This document shows, one piece after another, positions 32,693 through 41,395 of a DNA stretch of 64,000 bases (position 1 is its first letter; the number at the start of each line of letters is the position of its first letter). Location: positions 62,001 to 126,000 of the forward strand of contig NZ_JABVED010000015.1 of assembly GCF_014323725.1 (NCBI RefSeq). The letters are read 5' to 3'. The notes below the pieces were generated by a model that was given only the letters and a program-made list of their open reading frames with translations, was not told the DNA's origin and made no database searches. The translations under genes were made by a program, and so were the position numbers. This DNA is from Actinokineospora xionganensis (GTDB lineage Bacteria > Actinomycetota > Actinomycetes > Mycobacteriales > Pseudonocardiaceae).

Positions 32693-33549
32693 CACCACGC
32701 AAGGGCGAACGACCACCGGTGCCGGAGGCTCTTCCGGCGCCGGTGGTCGACGCCCATACGCATCTCGATGCCTGTGGTGCCAAGGACTTGGCGTCGGTGA
32801 CCGAGGTGCTCGACCGGGCTTCCTCGGTCGGTGTCGACCGGGTGATCACCGTCGCGGACGATCTGGACTCCGCGATCTGGGCGGCCGAGGCGTCCACATG
32901 GGACGCGCGCGTCTTCGCCGCCGTGGCCGTGCACCCCACGCGCACGGCGACTTTCGGTGATTCGGACAAAGCGGTCATCGAGGACTTGGCGCGGCGGCCC
33001 AGGGTTGTCGCGGTCGGTGAGACCGGTCTGGACTACTACTGGGACTACTCGCCGCGGGACGCGCAGGAAGAGGCGTTCCGCTGGCACATCGACCTGGCCA
33101 AACGGGTCGGCAAGCCGCTGATGATCCACGACCGCGACGCGCACGAGGACATCCTCCGTGTGCTGGCTGAAGAAGGTCCACCCGAATCGGTGGTCTTCCA
33201 CTGTTTTTCGGGTGATCTCGGCTTTGCGCGTCGCTGCGTCGATCAAGGTTTCGTATTGTCCTTCGCGGGACCGGTCACGTTCCGCAACGCGAAGGCGCTG
33301 CGCGAGGCGGCCGCTTTCGTGCCGCTGGAACAACTCCTGGTGGAGACGGACGCGCCTTTCCTCACGCCTCACCCGTTTCGGGGTCGCCCGAACGAGCCGT
33401 ACTGCGTCGCGTACACCGTGCGCGACCTCGCGGAGCTGCGCGGCATGGATGTGGTCGATCTCGCAAATTCTGTGTCTACTACCGCAAATCGCGTGTTTCG
33501 GTTGCTCGATGTGACGTCGGACCTTCCAGGCGGTGAGCAATTGCGCTGA
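32689..33549 (+). CDS. tatD: TatD-family metal-dependent deoxyribonuclease
   Basis: A 286-residue TIM-barrel hydrolase starting GTG 32689 inside the metG stop. Metal ligands and catalytic residues appear in order: DAHTHLD near the N-terminus, [32 protein letters not shown] and [20 protein letters not shown]. Members are 3'-5' DNases and may act in DNA repair or oxidative-damage clearance. The first 15 residues are a short basic extension. It is in the conserved cluster with metG and rpfB. Confidence 0.95.
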   Translation: MTPRKGERPPVPEALPAPVVDAHTHLDACGAKDLASVTEVLDRASSVGVDRVITVADDLDSAIWAAEASTWDARVFAAVAVHPTRTATFGDSDKAVIEDLARRPRVVAVGETGLDYYWDYSPRDAQEEAFRWHIDLAKRVGKPLMIHDRDAHEDILRVLAEEGPPESVVFHCFSGDLGFARRCVDQGFVLSFAGPVTFRNAKALREAAAFVPLEQLLVETDAPFLTPHPFRGRPNEPYCVAYTVRDLAELRGMDVVDLANSVSTTANRVFRLLDVTSDLPGGEQLR

Positions 33550-33736
33550 ATGGGGGAACGATTGCGCCGACTGTGATGTGACGGGACTCACGACATTGCT
33601 GGATGTGTTTGCGCAACCCACTGGCGCTCGTTACTGTCCCGTGACCGAACGACCTGAGGCAGCTCCCTGTCTCGGATCAATCCGGAGCTTTGCAACGTGG
33701 GGAACGCGGCTCCCGCCTCCTGGAGGAATGGATCCT

Positions 33737-35200
33737 GTGAGCGGTAAACAGACCGACGGCTTCGCCGACACCGACTGGTTCACGCCGGTCACCGTCGGCA
33801 CGGACAACCACGACGGGGACTTCACGGCGTGGCGTTCGGAGTTCCCGTCCGAGGACTACGACACGGGCTACTCGCCGTCTCTGAACATCACAGACCACGA
33901 CGTCCGCTACGCGCTCGGCCCGCAGGCCGACGAGATCATGGCGCACGCCGGTGTCGACGTCGAAGAGCTGATCAGGCTCGTCAACGCCGAAACCACCGTC
34001 CTGCCGGTCATTCCCGACGAGGTGTCCTCCGGCCCGCGACCGCTCACTGTCGAGGACGAGCCCGCTCCCGGGCTCATCACGGCGGTCAGACGGTGGAAGG
34101 CCTCGTTCCTCAAGGCCACCATCGCCGCGGTACTCGTGAGCCTGGTCGGCGGCGGCGCCGCGGCCATCGCGATGAACAACTCCGTCACCGTCGATGTCGA
34201 CGGCCAGGCCCGCCAGATCAACACCTACGCCGACACCGTCGGTGAAGTGCTGGAAGAGGAAGGCATCAACATCGGCGAGCACGACTCGCTGAGCCCGTCC
34301 CCGACCGCCGAGATCGGCGACGACGGCAAGATCGTCCTGCAGCGCGGCCGTCAGCTGCACCTCACCGTCGACGGTGAGAAGCGCGACGCCTGGGTCCGCG
34401 CCACCACGCTTGGCGAGGCCCTCAAGCAGGCCAACGCTCCCGTCGCGGGTGCGTGGATCTCCGCGGGCAACGACGCGCACGTGCCGCTGGAAGGCATGGC
34501 CGTCGAGATCAAGACCGCGAAGGCGATCACGCTCTTCGACGGCGGCAACGCCCCCGCGCCGATCACGACGAACGCCGTCACCGTGCAGGAACTCCTCGAC
34601 GAGCTGAAGCTGACGCTCGGACCCGAGGACGCGATCACCCCCGGTGGCGACCTGAAGATCACCTCGGGCGCCGAGGTTCGGATCAGCCGCACCGGCGTGA
34701 CGGTGGTCAACCTGACCGAGCCCGTCGCGCCGCCGGTGCAGAAGATCGACGACCCGGAGATGGACAAGGGCAAGGAAACGATCGTCGACCCGGGCGCCCC
34801 CGGCGAGCGCATCGCGACCTACCGCATCACGCAGAAAAACGGCAAGGAAGTCAAGCGCGAGGAAATCGGCGCGAAGGAAACCATCGCGCCGAAGCCGAAG
34901 ATCGTGAAGGTCGGCACCAAGAAGCCCCCGGTCCCCGTCATCCCCGACGGTCAGGTCTGGGACCGGCTCGCGCACTGTGAGTCCACCGGCAACTGGGCGA
35001 TCAACACGGGCAACGGCTACTACGGCGGCCTGCAGTTCAACAAGAGCACCTGGGACGCCTACGGCGGCAGCCAGTACGCCGCGTACCCCCACCAGGCCAC
35101 GCGTGAGCAGCAGATCGCCATCGCCACCAAGCTCCGCGATGCCCGAGGCGGCTACAGCGCTTGGCCGCACTGCGCCAGCAAGCTCGGACTGCCCCGCTAA
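33737..35200 (+). CDS. rpfB: Resuscitation-promoting factor RpfB
   Basis: A 487-residue membrane-anchored wall hydrolase. After a 120-residue cytoplasmic part comes one helix (about 122-145), then DUF348 domains (about 147-310), a G5 domain (about 315-395) and the C-terminal Rpf transglycosylase-like domain with catalytic Glu in LAHCESTGNW and the paired Cys in PHCASKL. RpfB cleaves peptidoglycan and promotes exit from dormancy. GGAGG at 33722-33726 suits GTG 33737 (ten bases) better than ATG 33728 (one base). A 187-base leader separates it from tatD. Ortholog of Rv1009. Confidence 0.95.
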   Translation: MSGKQTDGFADTDWFTPVTVGTDNHDGDFTAWRSEFPSEDYDTGYSPSLNITDHDVRYALGPQADEIMAHAGVDVEELIRLVNAETTVLPVIPDEVSSGPRPLTVEDEPAPGLITAVRRWKASFLKATIAAVLVSLVGGGAAAIAMNNSVTVDVDGQARQINTYADTVGEVLEEEGINIGEHDSLSPSPTAEIGDDGKIVLQRGRQLHLTVDGEKRDAWVRATTLGEALKQANAPVAGAWISAGNDAHVPLEGMAVEIKTAKAITLFDGGNAPAPITTNAVTVQELLDELKLTLGPEDAITPGGDLKITSGAEVRISRTGVTVVNLTEPVAPPVQKIDDPEMDKGKETIVDPGAPGERIATYRITQKNGKEVKREEIGAKETIAPKPKIVKVGTKKPPVPVIPDGQVWDRLAHCESTGNWAINTGNGYYGGLQFNKSTWDAYGGSQYAAYPHQATREQQIAIATKLRDARGGYSAWPHCASKLGLPR

Positions 35201-35213
35201 CCACGTACCACCG

Positions 35214-35244
35214 AGAACGGCCGCCCAAACCGGGCGGCCGTTCT
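35214..35244 (+). terminator. Intrinsic terminator after rpfB
   Basis: AGAACGGCCGCCC and GGGCGGCCGTTCT pair around a short A-rich loop and are followed by TGTTTT, 14 bases beyond the rpfB stop. Confidence 0.93.
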
Positions 35245-35407
35245 TGTTTTGTGACTGTGATCACACTTGACACGGAAAGTGCACGCGTAGACCCCATTCG
35301 CCCTGGTGGCCTGCCCTGAGCCAGTCTTTCGGCGAGGGGCGGCATCGCGGGCGATGTGGATCATGCCTGTGGATAACCCGAATCGCGGCATTGCGTACGC
35401 TCAGTGG

Positions 35408-36241
35408 GTGACTCTCCTTGGCCCCGCGGACGTGCGAAAGCTCGCCGAACAGCTCGACGTCCGCCCGACCAAGAAGCTTGGCCAGAACTTCGTGCACGAC
35501 CCCAACACTGTCCGGCGCATCGTCACCGTCGCCAAACTCGCCGATGACGACATCGTGCTCGAAGTGGGTCCGGGCCTCGGCTCCCTCACTCTGGCCCTCC
35601 TACCCGCCTGCAAGGCGCTCCTCGCCGTCGAGATCGATCCCGTCCTGGCGAAGCAACTCCCCACGACGGTCGCCGACCGCGCCCCGGAGCTCAAAGACCG
35701 GCTGCACGTCCTCGAAGCCGACGCCATGCGGGTCCGAGCTGATCAGCTGCCCGCCGCGCCGACGGCGCTGGTGGCGAACCTGCCCTACAACGTCGCGGTC
35801 CCTGTCGTCCTGCACCTCCTCGCCGAGCTGCCGTCTCTGAAAACGGTGCTGGTCATGGTCCAAGCCGAGGTGGCCGACCGGATGGCCGCCGGGCCGGGCA
35901 GCAAGGTCTACGGCGTCCCGAGCGTCAAGGTCGCCTGGTACTCCGAGGCGAAAAGGGTCGCCACCGTGCCGCGCTCGGTCTTCTGGCCGGTGCCGAACGT
36001 CGACTCCGCGCTCGTCCTCATGACCCGCCGCGAGACCCCCGAGGCCGACCGCAAGACCGTCTTCGCTGTCGTCGACGCCGCCTTCGCGCAGCGGCGGAAG
36101 ACGTTGCGGGCGGCGCTGTCCGGCTGGGCGGGCTCGGCGGCCCGGGCCGAAGAGATCCTCGTGGCCGCCGGTGTCGACCCCGGTTTGCGCGGCGAACAGC
36201 TCACCGTGGACGACTTCGTCCGGATCGCCGCGCAGCGCTAA
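35408..36241 (+). CDS. rsmA: 16S rRNA (adenine1518/1519-N6)-dimethyltransferase
   Basis: A 277-residue RsmA/KsgA, which dimethylates two adjacent adenines in helix 45 of 16S rRNA. Motif I is [16 protein letters not shown] and the catalytic motif IV is [10 protein letters not shown]. The N-terminal [18 protein letters not shown] is also standard. GTG 35408 is chosen because it directly precedes the conserved N-terminal helix. It follows the rpfB terminator, so it has its own promoter. Ortholog of Rv1010. Confidence 0.95.
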   Translation: MTLLGPADVRKLAEQLDVRPTKKLGQNFVHDPNTVRRIVTVAKLADDDIVLEVGPGLGSLTLALLPACKALLAVEIDPVLAKQLPTTVADRAPELKDRLHVLEADAMRVRADQLPAAPTALVANLPYNVAVPVVLHLLAELPSLKTVLVMVQAEVADRMAAGPGSKVYGVPSVKVAWYSEAKRVATVPRSVFWPVPNVDSALVLMTRRETPEADRKTVFAVVDAAFAQRRKTLRAALSGWAGSAARAEEILVAAGVDPGLRGEQLTVDDFVRIAAQR

Positions 36242-36334
36242 ACGCTGTATTACCTCCAAAATGTGACTTTGCCCCTCTACTGCTATTGGCGGCTTGCGCA
36301 GCGGACCCGTGATCGGGTGTACTCGTGGTGCATT

Positions 36335-36420
36335 CCATCCCGAGCGGCTGAGAGATCTGGCTCTGCGACGCCGCAGCAACCACCCATCGTTGGGCAGGTG
36401 CTACCGCCAGGAGCGATGGA
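36335..36420 (+). promoter_or_regulatory. SAM-I (S-box) riboswitch aptamer
   Basis: The order of conserved elements fits SAM-I: P1 arms CCATC (36335-36339) and GATGG (36415-36419), the GAGCGGCTGAGAGA kink-turn side, GGCTC, GACGCC, CAGCAACC, a P3 hairpin with CCCA-TCGT-TGGG, then AGGTGCTACCGCC corresponding to the conserved AAGGTGCTAA. The downstream MetN-type gene fits S-adenosylmethionine control. Whether it acts on transcription or translation is not clear, because the start codon is 200 bases away and no strong terminator with a T tract follows directly. Confidence 0.9.
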
Positions 36421-36433
36421 GGAACTAGGCAAG

Positions 36434-36517
36434 ATGGGAATCCTGACCAGCAGGCGAGTCATCGACCAATGCCGGCGCACCGTGACCGCATGTCGACGAA
36501 TGTACGTAGCTAGCTAA
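36434..36517 (+). CDS. Putative 27-residue leader peptide
   Basis: ATG 36434 (GGAGG at 36418-36422) to TAA 36517 encodes MGILTSRRVIDQCRRTVTAC plus RRMYVAS. It begins 14 bases after the SAM-I aptamer, and the aptamer's 3' strand contains its ribosome site. The Arg/Cys-rich sequence with R-V-I-D-x-C-R-R resembles the actinobacterial putative leader peptides placed before sulfur-metabolism genes (R-x-V-D-L-x-R-x motif followed by Cys). It could let ligand binding hide or expose the ribosome site, or act by Cys-dependent attenuation. It may also be a chance ORF. Confidence 0.5.
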   Translation: MGILTSRRVIDQCRRTVTACRRMYVAS

Positions 36518-36626
36518 CTAGCAACCCCGCTCGTACTTCGTCAGTCACCCTCGACTTCACCTGCCCGAATTGTCCCTTATGGACGTTCCGGCACGGTGGG
36601 TCACGCCGCGTTGGAGAAGAAGAACC

Positions 36627-37631
36627 ATGATCACCGTCGAAAACCTCACCAAGTCCTTCCACGGCGACACCGGCCCGGTGCTCGCCCTCGAGAACGTCAC
36701 CCTCGAGGTCCCCGCGGGCACGATCACCGGCGTGGTCGGCCCGCAGGGTTCCGGCAAGTCCACCCTCGCGCGCCTGGTCTCCCTGCAGGAACGCCCGGAC
36801 AGCGGCGTCATCCGCGTCGAGGGCTACAACACCGCTGCCCTTGATCCCCGCAGACTCCGAGCCGCGCGCAGGCGCATCGGTGTGGTCCAGCACGGCGACC
36901 TGCTGCCGCAGCGCACCGCCGCGGGCAACATCGCGATCCCGCTGGAGCAGGCCGGGATCGACGGCCCGCAGCGCCGCGACCGGGTCGGCAAGCTGCTCGA
37001 CCTGATCGGCCTCACCGACAGGGCCGCGACCTACCCCGACGCCCTCACCCCCGGTCAGCGTGCCCGGGTGTCCGTCGCCCGCGCCCTGGTCGGCGACCCG
37101 GGTCTGCTGCTGGCCGACGACCCCACCAAGGGACTCGACGCCGACGCGACCGCGGGCGTCCTGGCCGTGCTCGACCGTGCCCGTGCCGAGCTGGGCTCCA
37201 CCGTCCTCATCACCACCAGCGACGCCGGGGTCGTCCGCCGCATCGCCGACGACGTCGCCCTGCTCTCGGGCGGCCACGTCCAGGAGCGCGGCCAGCTGCT
37301 CTCGCTCATCCAGGACCCGAACAGCCAGGTCGCGCAGACGCTGCTCCCCGAGATCGACACCGTGCCCGCCGCGGGCAGGCACGACCGGGTCGCGGAAGTC
37401 ATCCTCGTCGGCTTCGCCGCGGTCGGCGCCCTGCTGCCCGAGGCGGGCGCTCGCTTCGACTCGGCCATCTCCGTGGTCGGCGGCGGCCTGACCCGGGTCG
37501 GCGAGACCCCGGTCGCCCGGTTCCTCATCGGCGTCAACGGTGCGCGGGCGGACGCGGCGCTGGCCTGGATCGCCGAGCGCGGCGCCCTGGTGCACCAGCC
37601 CACGGCCACCCCGCACCTGCAGGTCGCGTGA
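36627..37631 (+). CDS. MetN-like ABC ATPase with NIL domain, altered catalytic motifs
   Basis: A 334-residue protein: an ABC ATPase domain (residues 1-240) followed by a linker and a NIL domain (about 255-330, AEVILVGFAAVGALLPEAG...), the methionine-sensing domain of MetN. Walker A GPQGSGKST is intact, but the signature is LTPGQ instead of LSGGQ, Walker B ends LLLADDPTKGLD with Asp in place of the catalytic Glu, and the H-loop reads TTSDAG with no His. No metI or metQ gene is adjacent. It may therefore bind ATP without normal hydrolysis, perhaps as a regulator. SAM-I riboswitch upstream. Confidence 0.85.
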   Translation: MITVENLTKSFHGDTGPVLALENVTLEVPAGTITGVVGPQGSGKSTLARLVSLQERPDSGVIRVEGYNTAALDPRRLRAARRRIGVVQHGDLLPQRTAAGNIAIPLEQAGIDGPQRRDRVGKLLDLIGLTDRAATYPDALTPGQRARVSVARALVGDPGLLLADDPTKGLDADATAGVLAVLDRARAELGSTVLITTSDAGVVRRIADDVALLSGGHVQERGQLLSLIQDPNSQVAQTLLPEIDTVPAAGRHDRVAEVILVGFAAVGALLPEAGARFDSAISVVGGGLTRVGETPVARFLIGVNGARADAALAWIAERGALVHQPTATPHLQVA

Positions 37632-37922
37632 GCCCGATGATCAGCGGTGGCGACCTTTCCGGCCACTGCTGATCACGCCCGAGATCGCCCGGCAGCCGGG
37701 TCCACGAGACTCGGACCCGGGGCGTATAGGTGTGATTTGCGTCTCGTCAGCGGGGTGCCCAGTCCGGCGCCTACGCGCCCTGGCACGCCGAGCGGGCGCT
37801 CCTTGGGCACGAGTGGACCTGACGCCGAGGTTCGTCAACAGCGACGGCGTGCCGGATCCAAGCCCTGGGTGATCCCGATGTCCGGAACATGGGACGCGCG
37901 AGCGTGGCCGTAGGCTTGTCGG

Positions 37923-38888
37923 GTGCTCGCTGTCGTTCCGCCACCGGTGACCGTCCGTGTGCCGTCCAAGGTGAACCTCCACCTTGCCGTCGGCGACCTT
38001 CGTCCGGACGGCTATCACGACCTGACCACGATCTTCCAGGCGTTGTCGCTGACCGACGAGGTCACGGTCGCGATCGCCGACGAGCCCGGGGTCGAGGTGC
38101 ACGGCGAGGGCGCCGACGCGGTGCCCACGGGCGCGAGCAACCTCGCATGGCGGGCGGTGCAGGAGTTGGCCAGGCACGTCGGGCGCGACCCGGACGAGCC
38201 GAAGATCCGGGTCGTCATCAACAAGGGCATCCCGGTCTCCGGCGGCATGGCAGGCGGCAGCGCGGACGCCGCGGCGACCCTGGTCGGCCTGGCGTCGCTG
38301 TGGCGGCTCGACATCACCCGCGACGAGCTGGCGGGCATCTGCGCCAAGCTGGGCAGCGACGTCCCGTTCACGCTCTACGGCGGCACGGCCCTGGGCACCG
38401 GGCGCGGCGAGAAGCTGGTGCCGGTGTTGTCCAGGCATACCTACCACTGGGTGCTGGCCTTCGACCGGCGCGGCCTGTCCACGCCGAAGGTGTTCACCGA
38501 ACTCGACCGCCTGCGCGACGAGGGCGACCCGCCGCGCATCGGCGCGGTCGAGCCGGTCCTGGAGGCCCTGGCCACCGGCGACCCGCGGCAGCTGGCGCTG
38601 CTGCTCGGCAACGACCTGCAGGCCGCCTCGGTGTCGCTGCGTCCCGGCCTGCGCCGCACGCTGCGCGCCGGGGTCAGTGCGGGAGCACTGGCGGGCACGG
38701 TGTCCGGATCGGGCCCGACCTGCGCGTTCCTGTGCTCAGACGGCGAGTCGGCGCTGCGCGTGGCGGCCGAGCTGGCCGGTGCGGGCGTGTGCCGGACCGT
38801 CCGTGTCGCGCACGGGCCGGTGCCGGGCGCCCGGGTGATCGGCGGGGACGAGACGCCCCGTCCGATTCCTCCCCAGGTCCACGCCTAG
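37923..38888 (+). CDS. ispE: 4-diphosphocytidyl-2-C-methyl-D-erythritol kinase
   Basis: A 321-residue GHMP kinase of the MEP isoprenoid pathway, phosphorylating CDP-ME at the 2-position. The N-terminal substrate motif [22 protein letters not shown], the ATP loop [17 protein letters not shown] and the C-terminal [10 protein letters not shown] motif are all present. Start GTG 37923. The gene is separated from the MetN-like gene by 290 bases in which I see no further feature. Ortholog of Rv1011. Confidence 0.96.
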   Translation: MLAVVPPPVTVRVPSKVNLHLAVGDLRPDGYHDLTTIFQALSLTDEVTVAIADEPGVEVHGEGADAVPTGASNLAWRAVQELARHVGRDPDEPKIRVVINKGIPVSGGMAGGSADAAATLVGLASLWRLDITRDELAGICAKLGSDVPFTLYGGTALGTGRGEKLVPVLSRHTYHWVLAFDRRGLSTPKVFTELDRLRDEGDPPRIGAVEPVLEALATGDPRQLALLLGNDLQAASVSLRPGLRRTLRAGVSAGALAGTVSGSGPTCAFLCSDGESALRVAAELAGAGVCRTVRVAHGPVPGARVIGGDETPRPIPPQVHA

Positions 38889-38892
38889 AACA

Positions 38893-39417
38893 CTAGTATT
38901 GCCAGCGCCAGCCCTTGACGTCGTCGGGCATGTTGTGCGGCTTGTAGGTGAGAACTCCGTGCTCACTGCTGGAGTCGATCAACACGACTCCGTAGTAGCC
39001 GGAATCGGCCAGGTAGAAATCGTCCGGCAGATACCGGTGCTGCGGCAGACAAGAAGTGAAGATGCCCCGGCCGGTGAGGTTGCCTTCGTTGTCCTCGGTG
39101 GCGAAATCCGTCGCGCTCATCCACCAGCCCCAGTCGGGCTGGTATTCCTGCGTCGTCTGCAGCACGATCGTCGCGGCGAGATAGTGGCCGTTGTTCGGCT
39201 CCAGGCTCCCCGGTTCGGTGCACTTGACGGGCTTGACGCTGTCGACCCACAGGTTCGCGAGCGTCGGGCTCCCATCCGAGCGAATGACGATCTGCTTGCC
39301 GAGGTCGGCGGATTGCGTGGCGTCGTCACTCGGGCGTTCTTTGGAACACCCGGCAACGGCCAAGATCATTACCGCGATGGCGGCGGTGATCCGGATGCCG
39401 CGGCGAGCTACGGACAT
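38893..39417 (-). CDS. Hypothetical lipoprotein (174 aa)
   Basis: ATG 39417 follows GGGAGGTG on the minus strand. The N-terminus is a lipoprotein signal (basic residues, hydrophobic helix, lipobox LAVAGC with Cys at about 24). The mature part is rich in aromatic residues (DWGWWMSATDF, LADSGYYGVVLID, WRWQY end) and has two Cys (KPVKCTEPG, FTSCLP) that may form a disulfide. Located convergent with ispE (stop codons four bases apart) and divergent from the ABC-F gene. I do not recognise a family. Confidence 0.82.
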   Translation of the reverse strand: MSVARRGIRITAAIAVMILAVAGCSKERPSDDATQSADLGKQIVIRSDGSPTLANLWVDSVKPVKCTEPGSLEPNNGHYLAATIVLQTTQEYQPDWGWWMSATDFATEDNEGNLTGRGIFTSCLPQHRYLPDDFYLADSGYYGVVLIDSSSEHGVLTYKPHNMPDDVKGWRWQY

Positions 39418-39606
39418 TTCACCTCCCAGTCGGTCGGACTGCACGTCAATATAGGGGCATAGGGGGCTTTTCAAACCAAATGCACGGAGAGTGCTCAGAC
39501 CGTTGCGCGATTGTCGGGGCGACTGGGCGGACCGGTGGCCGCACCCGGCCGGTTGGTAGCTTTGCCTATCGCGAGCATCATCCAATCCCGGCGAAAGTGC
39601 AGGTAG

Positions 39607-41376
39607 ATGGCCAACCTGGTCAACCTGGAGAACGTCAGCAAGAGCTTCGGCGTCCGCCCCCTGCTCGACGAGGTGTCCCTGGGCGTCGGCCAAGGTGACC
39701 GGATCGGCGTCGTCGGGCTCAACGGCGGCGGCAAGACCACGCTGCTCGAGGTGCTGGCCGGGATCGAACCAGCCGACTCCGGCCGGGTCAGCCGGGTCCG
39801 TGACCTGCGGATGGCCGTGGTCACCCAGCGCACCGAGCTGCCGAAGGACTCGACCGTGCGGCACGCGGTCCTCGAACCGCTGGGCATCACCGAGGAACAC
39901 CAGTGGGCGGCCGACCCGCGCGCCCGCTCGATCCTCGAAGGCCTGGAGATCACCACGCTGGGCTTCGACAGCCCGGTCGACACCATGTCCGGTGGCGAAC
40001 GGCGCAGGGTCGCGCTGGCCGCGACCCTGGTGCAGGAGCTGGACCTGGTCATCCTTGACGAGCCCACCAACCACCTGGACGTCGAGGGTGTGCGCTGGCT
40101 CGCCGACCACCTGATCAGCCGGGGCACCGCGCTCGTGGTCGTCACCCACGATCGCTGGTTCCTCGACACGGTCTGCACGCGCACGTGGGAAGTCGTCAAC
40201 GGCAAGGTCGAGCAGTACGAGGGCGGCTACGCGGACTGGATCTACGCCCGCGCCGAGCGCGGCAGGCTCGCCGACACCATCGAGGAGAAGCGCCGCAACC
40301 TCGCCCGCAAGGAGCTGGCGTGGCTGCGCCGCGGCGCGCCAGCGCGCACGTCGAAGCCGCGCTACCGGATCGAGGCCGCGGAGGCGCTGATCTCCGACGT
40401 CCCGCCGCCGCGCGACAGCGTCGAGCTGCTGGCTTTCGCCAAGCGCAGGCTCGGCCGCACGGTGCTTGAGCTGGAGGACGTGTCCATCTCGGCGGGGGAC
40501 AAGCCGATCCTCGACCACGAGACCTACCGCATCGGCCCGGGCGACCGGGTCGGGCTGGTCGGGGTCAACGGCTCGGGCAAGACGACGCTGCTGCGGCTGC
40601 TCGCGGGCGATTCGGAACCGTCGACCGGCAAGCGCGTCCAGGGGCAGACCGTGCGGCTCGCGCACCTGACCCAGGAACTGCGTGAACTGCCGCCCCAGCA
40701 GCGGGTGCTGGAGGCGATCGAGGAGGTCGCCCGCCGGGTGACCCTCGGCAAGCAGGACCTGTCGGCCTCGCAGTTGGCGGAGCGCTTCGGATTCCCGGCG
40801 AACAAGCAGTGGACACCGGTCGGCGACCTGTCCGGCGGCGAGCGGCGCAGGCTGCAGCTCGCCCGGCTGCTGATGGCCGAGCCGAACGTGCTGCTCCTCG
40901 ACGAGCCGACGAACGACCTGGACATCGATACCCTGCAGCAGCTCGAAGACCTGCTCGACTCCTGGCCGGGCACCATGGTGGTGGTCTCCCACGACCGGTA
41001 CCTGGTCGAACGTGTCTGCGACTCGGTCGTAGCCCTGTTCGGCGACGGCAAGATCACCCCGCTGATCGGCGGCATCGAGGAGTACCTGCGGATCCGCACC
41101 GCCGCCATCGCCGCCGCGGTGCCCGTCAAGACCGGCGGCGGCCCCGCGGTGAAGTCGAGTGCGACCGAGCGGCGGGCGGCGCAGAAGGAGCTGGCGAAGC
41201 TCGAACGCCAGATGCAGACGCTGACCACCAAGGAGAAGAAACTCCACGCGGCGCTGGCCGAGGCCGCCACCGAGCCCGCGAAGCTGCTGGAACTCGACGC
41301 TGAGCTGCGCAAGGTCGTCGCGGACAAAGAAGAGGTCGAACTCCGGTGGCTGGAGGTCGCTGAAACCGCCGAGTAG
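39607..41376 (+). CDS. ABC-F protein, Uup-type
   Basis: A 589-residue soluble ABC-F protein with two ATPase domains (Walker A GLNGGGKTT and GVNGSGKTT; signatures MSGGERRR and LSGGERRR; Walker B LVILDEPTNHLD and VLLLDEPTNDLD), an inter-domain linker (about 190-260) and a C-terminal coiled coil (about 515-589). That last domain is typical of Uup, which binds DNA or ribosomes. ABC-F proteins act at the ribosomal E site or protect against antibiotics; this group is a housekeeping form. There are no membrane helices. It lies 19 bases upstream of the FAAL gene. Confidence 0.93.
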   Translation: MANLVNLENVSKSFGVRPLLDEVSLGVGQGDRIGVVGLNGGGKTTLLEVLAGIEPADSGRVSRVRDLRMAVVTQRTELPKDSTVRHAVLEPLGITEEHQWAADPRARSILEGLEITTLGFDSPVDTMSGGERRRVALAATLVQELDLVILDEPTNHLDVEGVRWLADHLISRGTALVVVTHDRWFLDTVCTRTWEVVNGKVEQYEGGYADWIYARAERGRLADTIEEKRRNLARKELAWLRRGAPARTSKPRYRIEAAEALISDVPPPRDSVELLAFAKRRLGRTVLELEDVSISAGDKPILDHETYRIGPGDRVGLVGVNGSGKTTLLRLLAGDSEPSTGKRVQGQTVRLAHLTQELRELPPQQRVLEAIEEVARRVTLGKQDLSASQLAERFGFPANKQWTPVGDLSGGERRRLQLARLLMAEPNVLLLDEPTNDLDIDTLQQLEDLLDSWPGTMVVVSHDRYLVERVCDSVVALFGDGKITPLIGGIEEYLRIRTAAIAAAVPVKTGGGPAVKSSATERRAAQKELAKLERQMQTLTTKEKKLHAALAEAATEPAKLLELDAELRKVVADKEEVELRWLEVAETAE

Positions 41377-41395
41377 GGCCACTAATGTTGCAGGC

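Larger units (their letters stand above)
36242..36626 (+). other. Regulatory leader between rsmA and the MetN-like gene
   Basis: This 385-base gap has three parts: a spacer with the presumed promoter (to about 36334), a SAM-I aptamer (36335-36420), and a region holding a 27-codon ORF (36434-36517) followed by a small hairpin GCTAG-CTAA-CTAGC (36506-36527 region). The last 90 bases before ATG 36627 end in GGAGAAGAAG, the ribosome site. Confidence 0.7.

Noticed and set aside
33550-33736. Cyclic-di-AMP (ydaO) riboswitch before rpfB
   Set aside because: Rpf genes in actinobacteria can carry one, and the leader is 187 bases long, but I could not place the conserved aptamer elements. A covariance-model search would decide.
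36263-36433. Extension of the leader-peptide frame upstream through the aptamer
   Set aside because: It crosses the structured SAM-I element and has no start with a ribosome site; only the part from 36434 is plausible.
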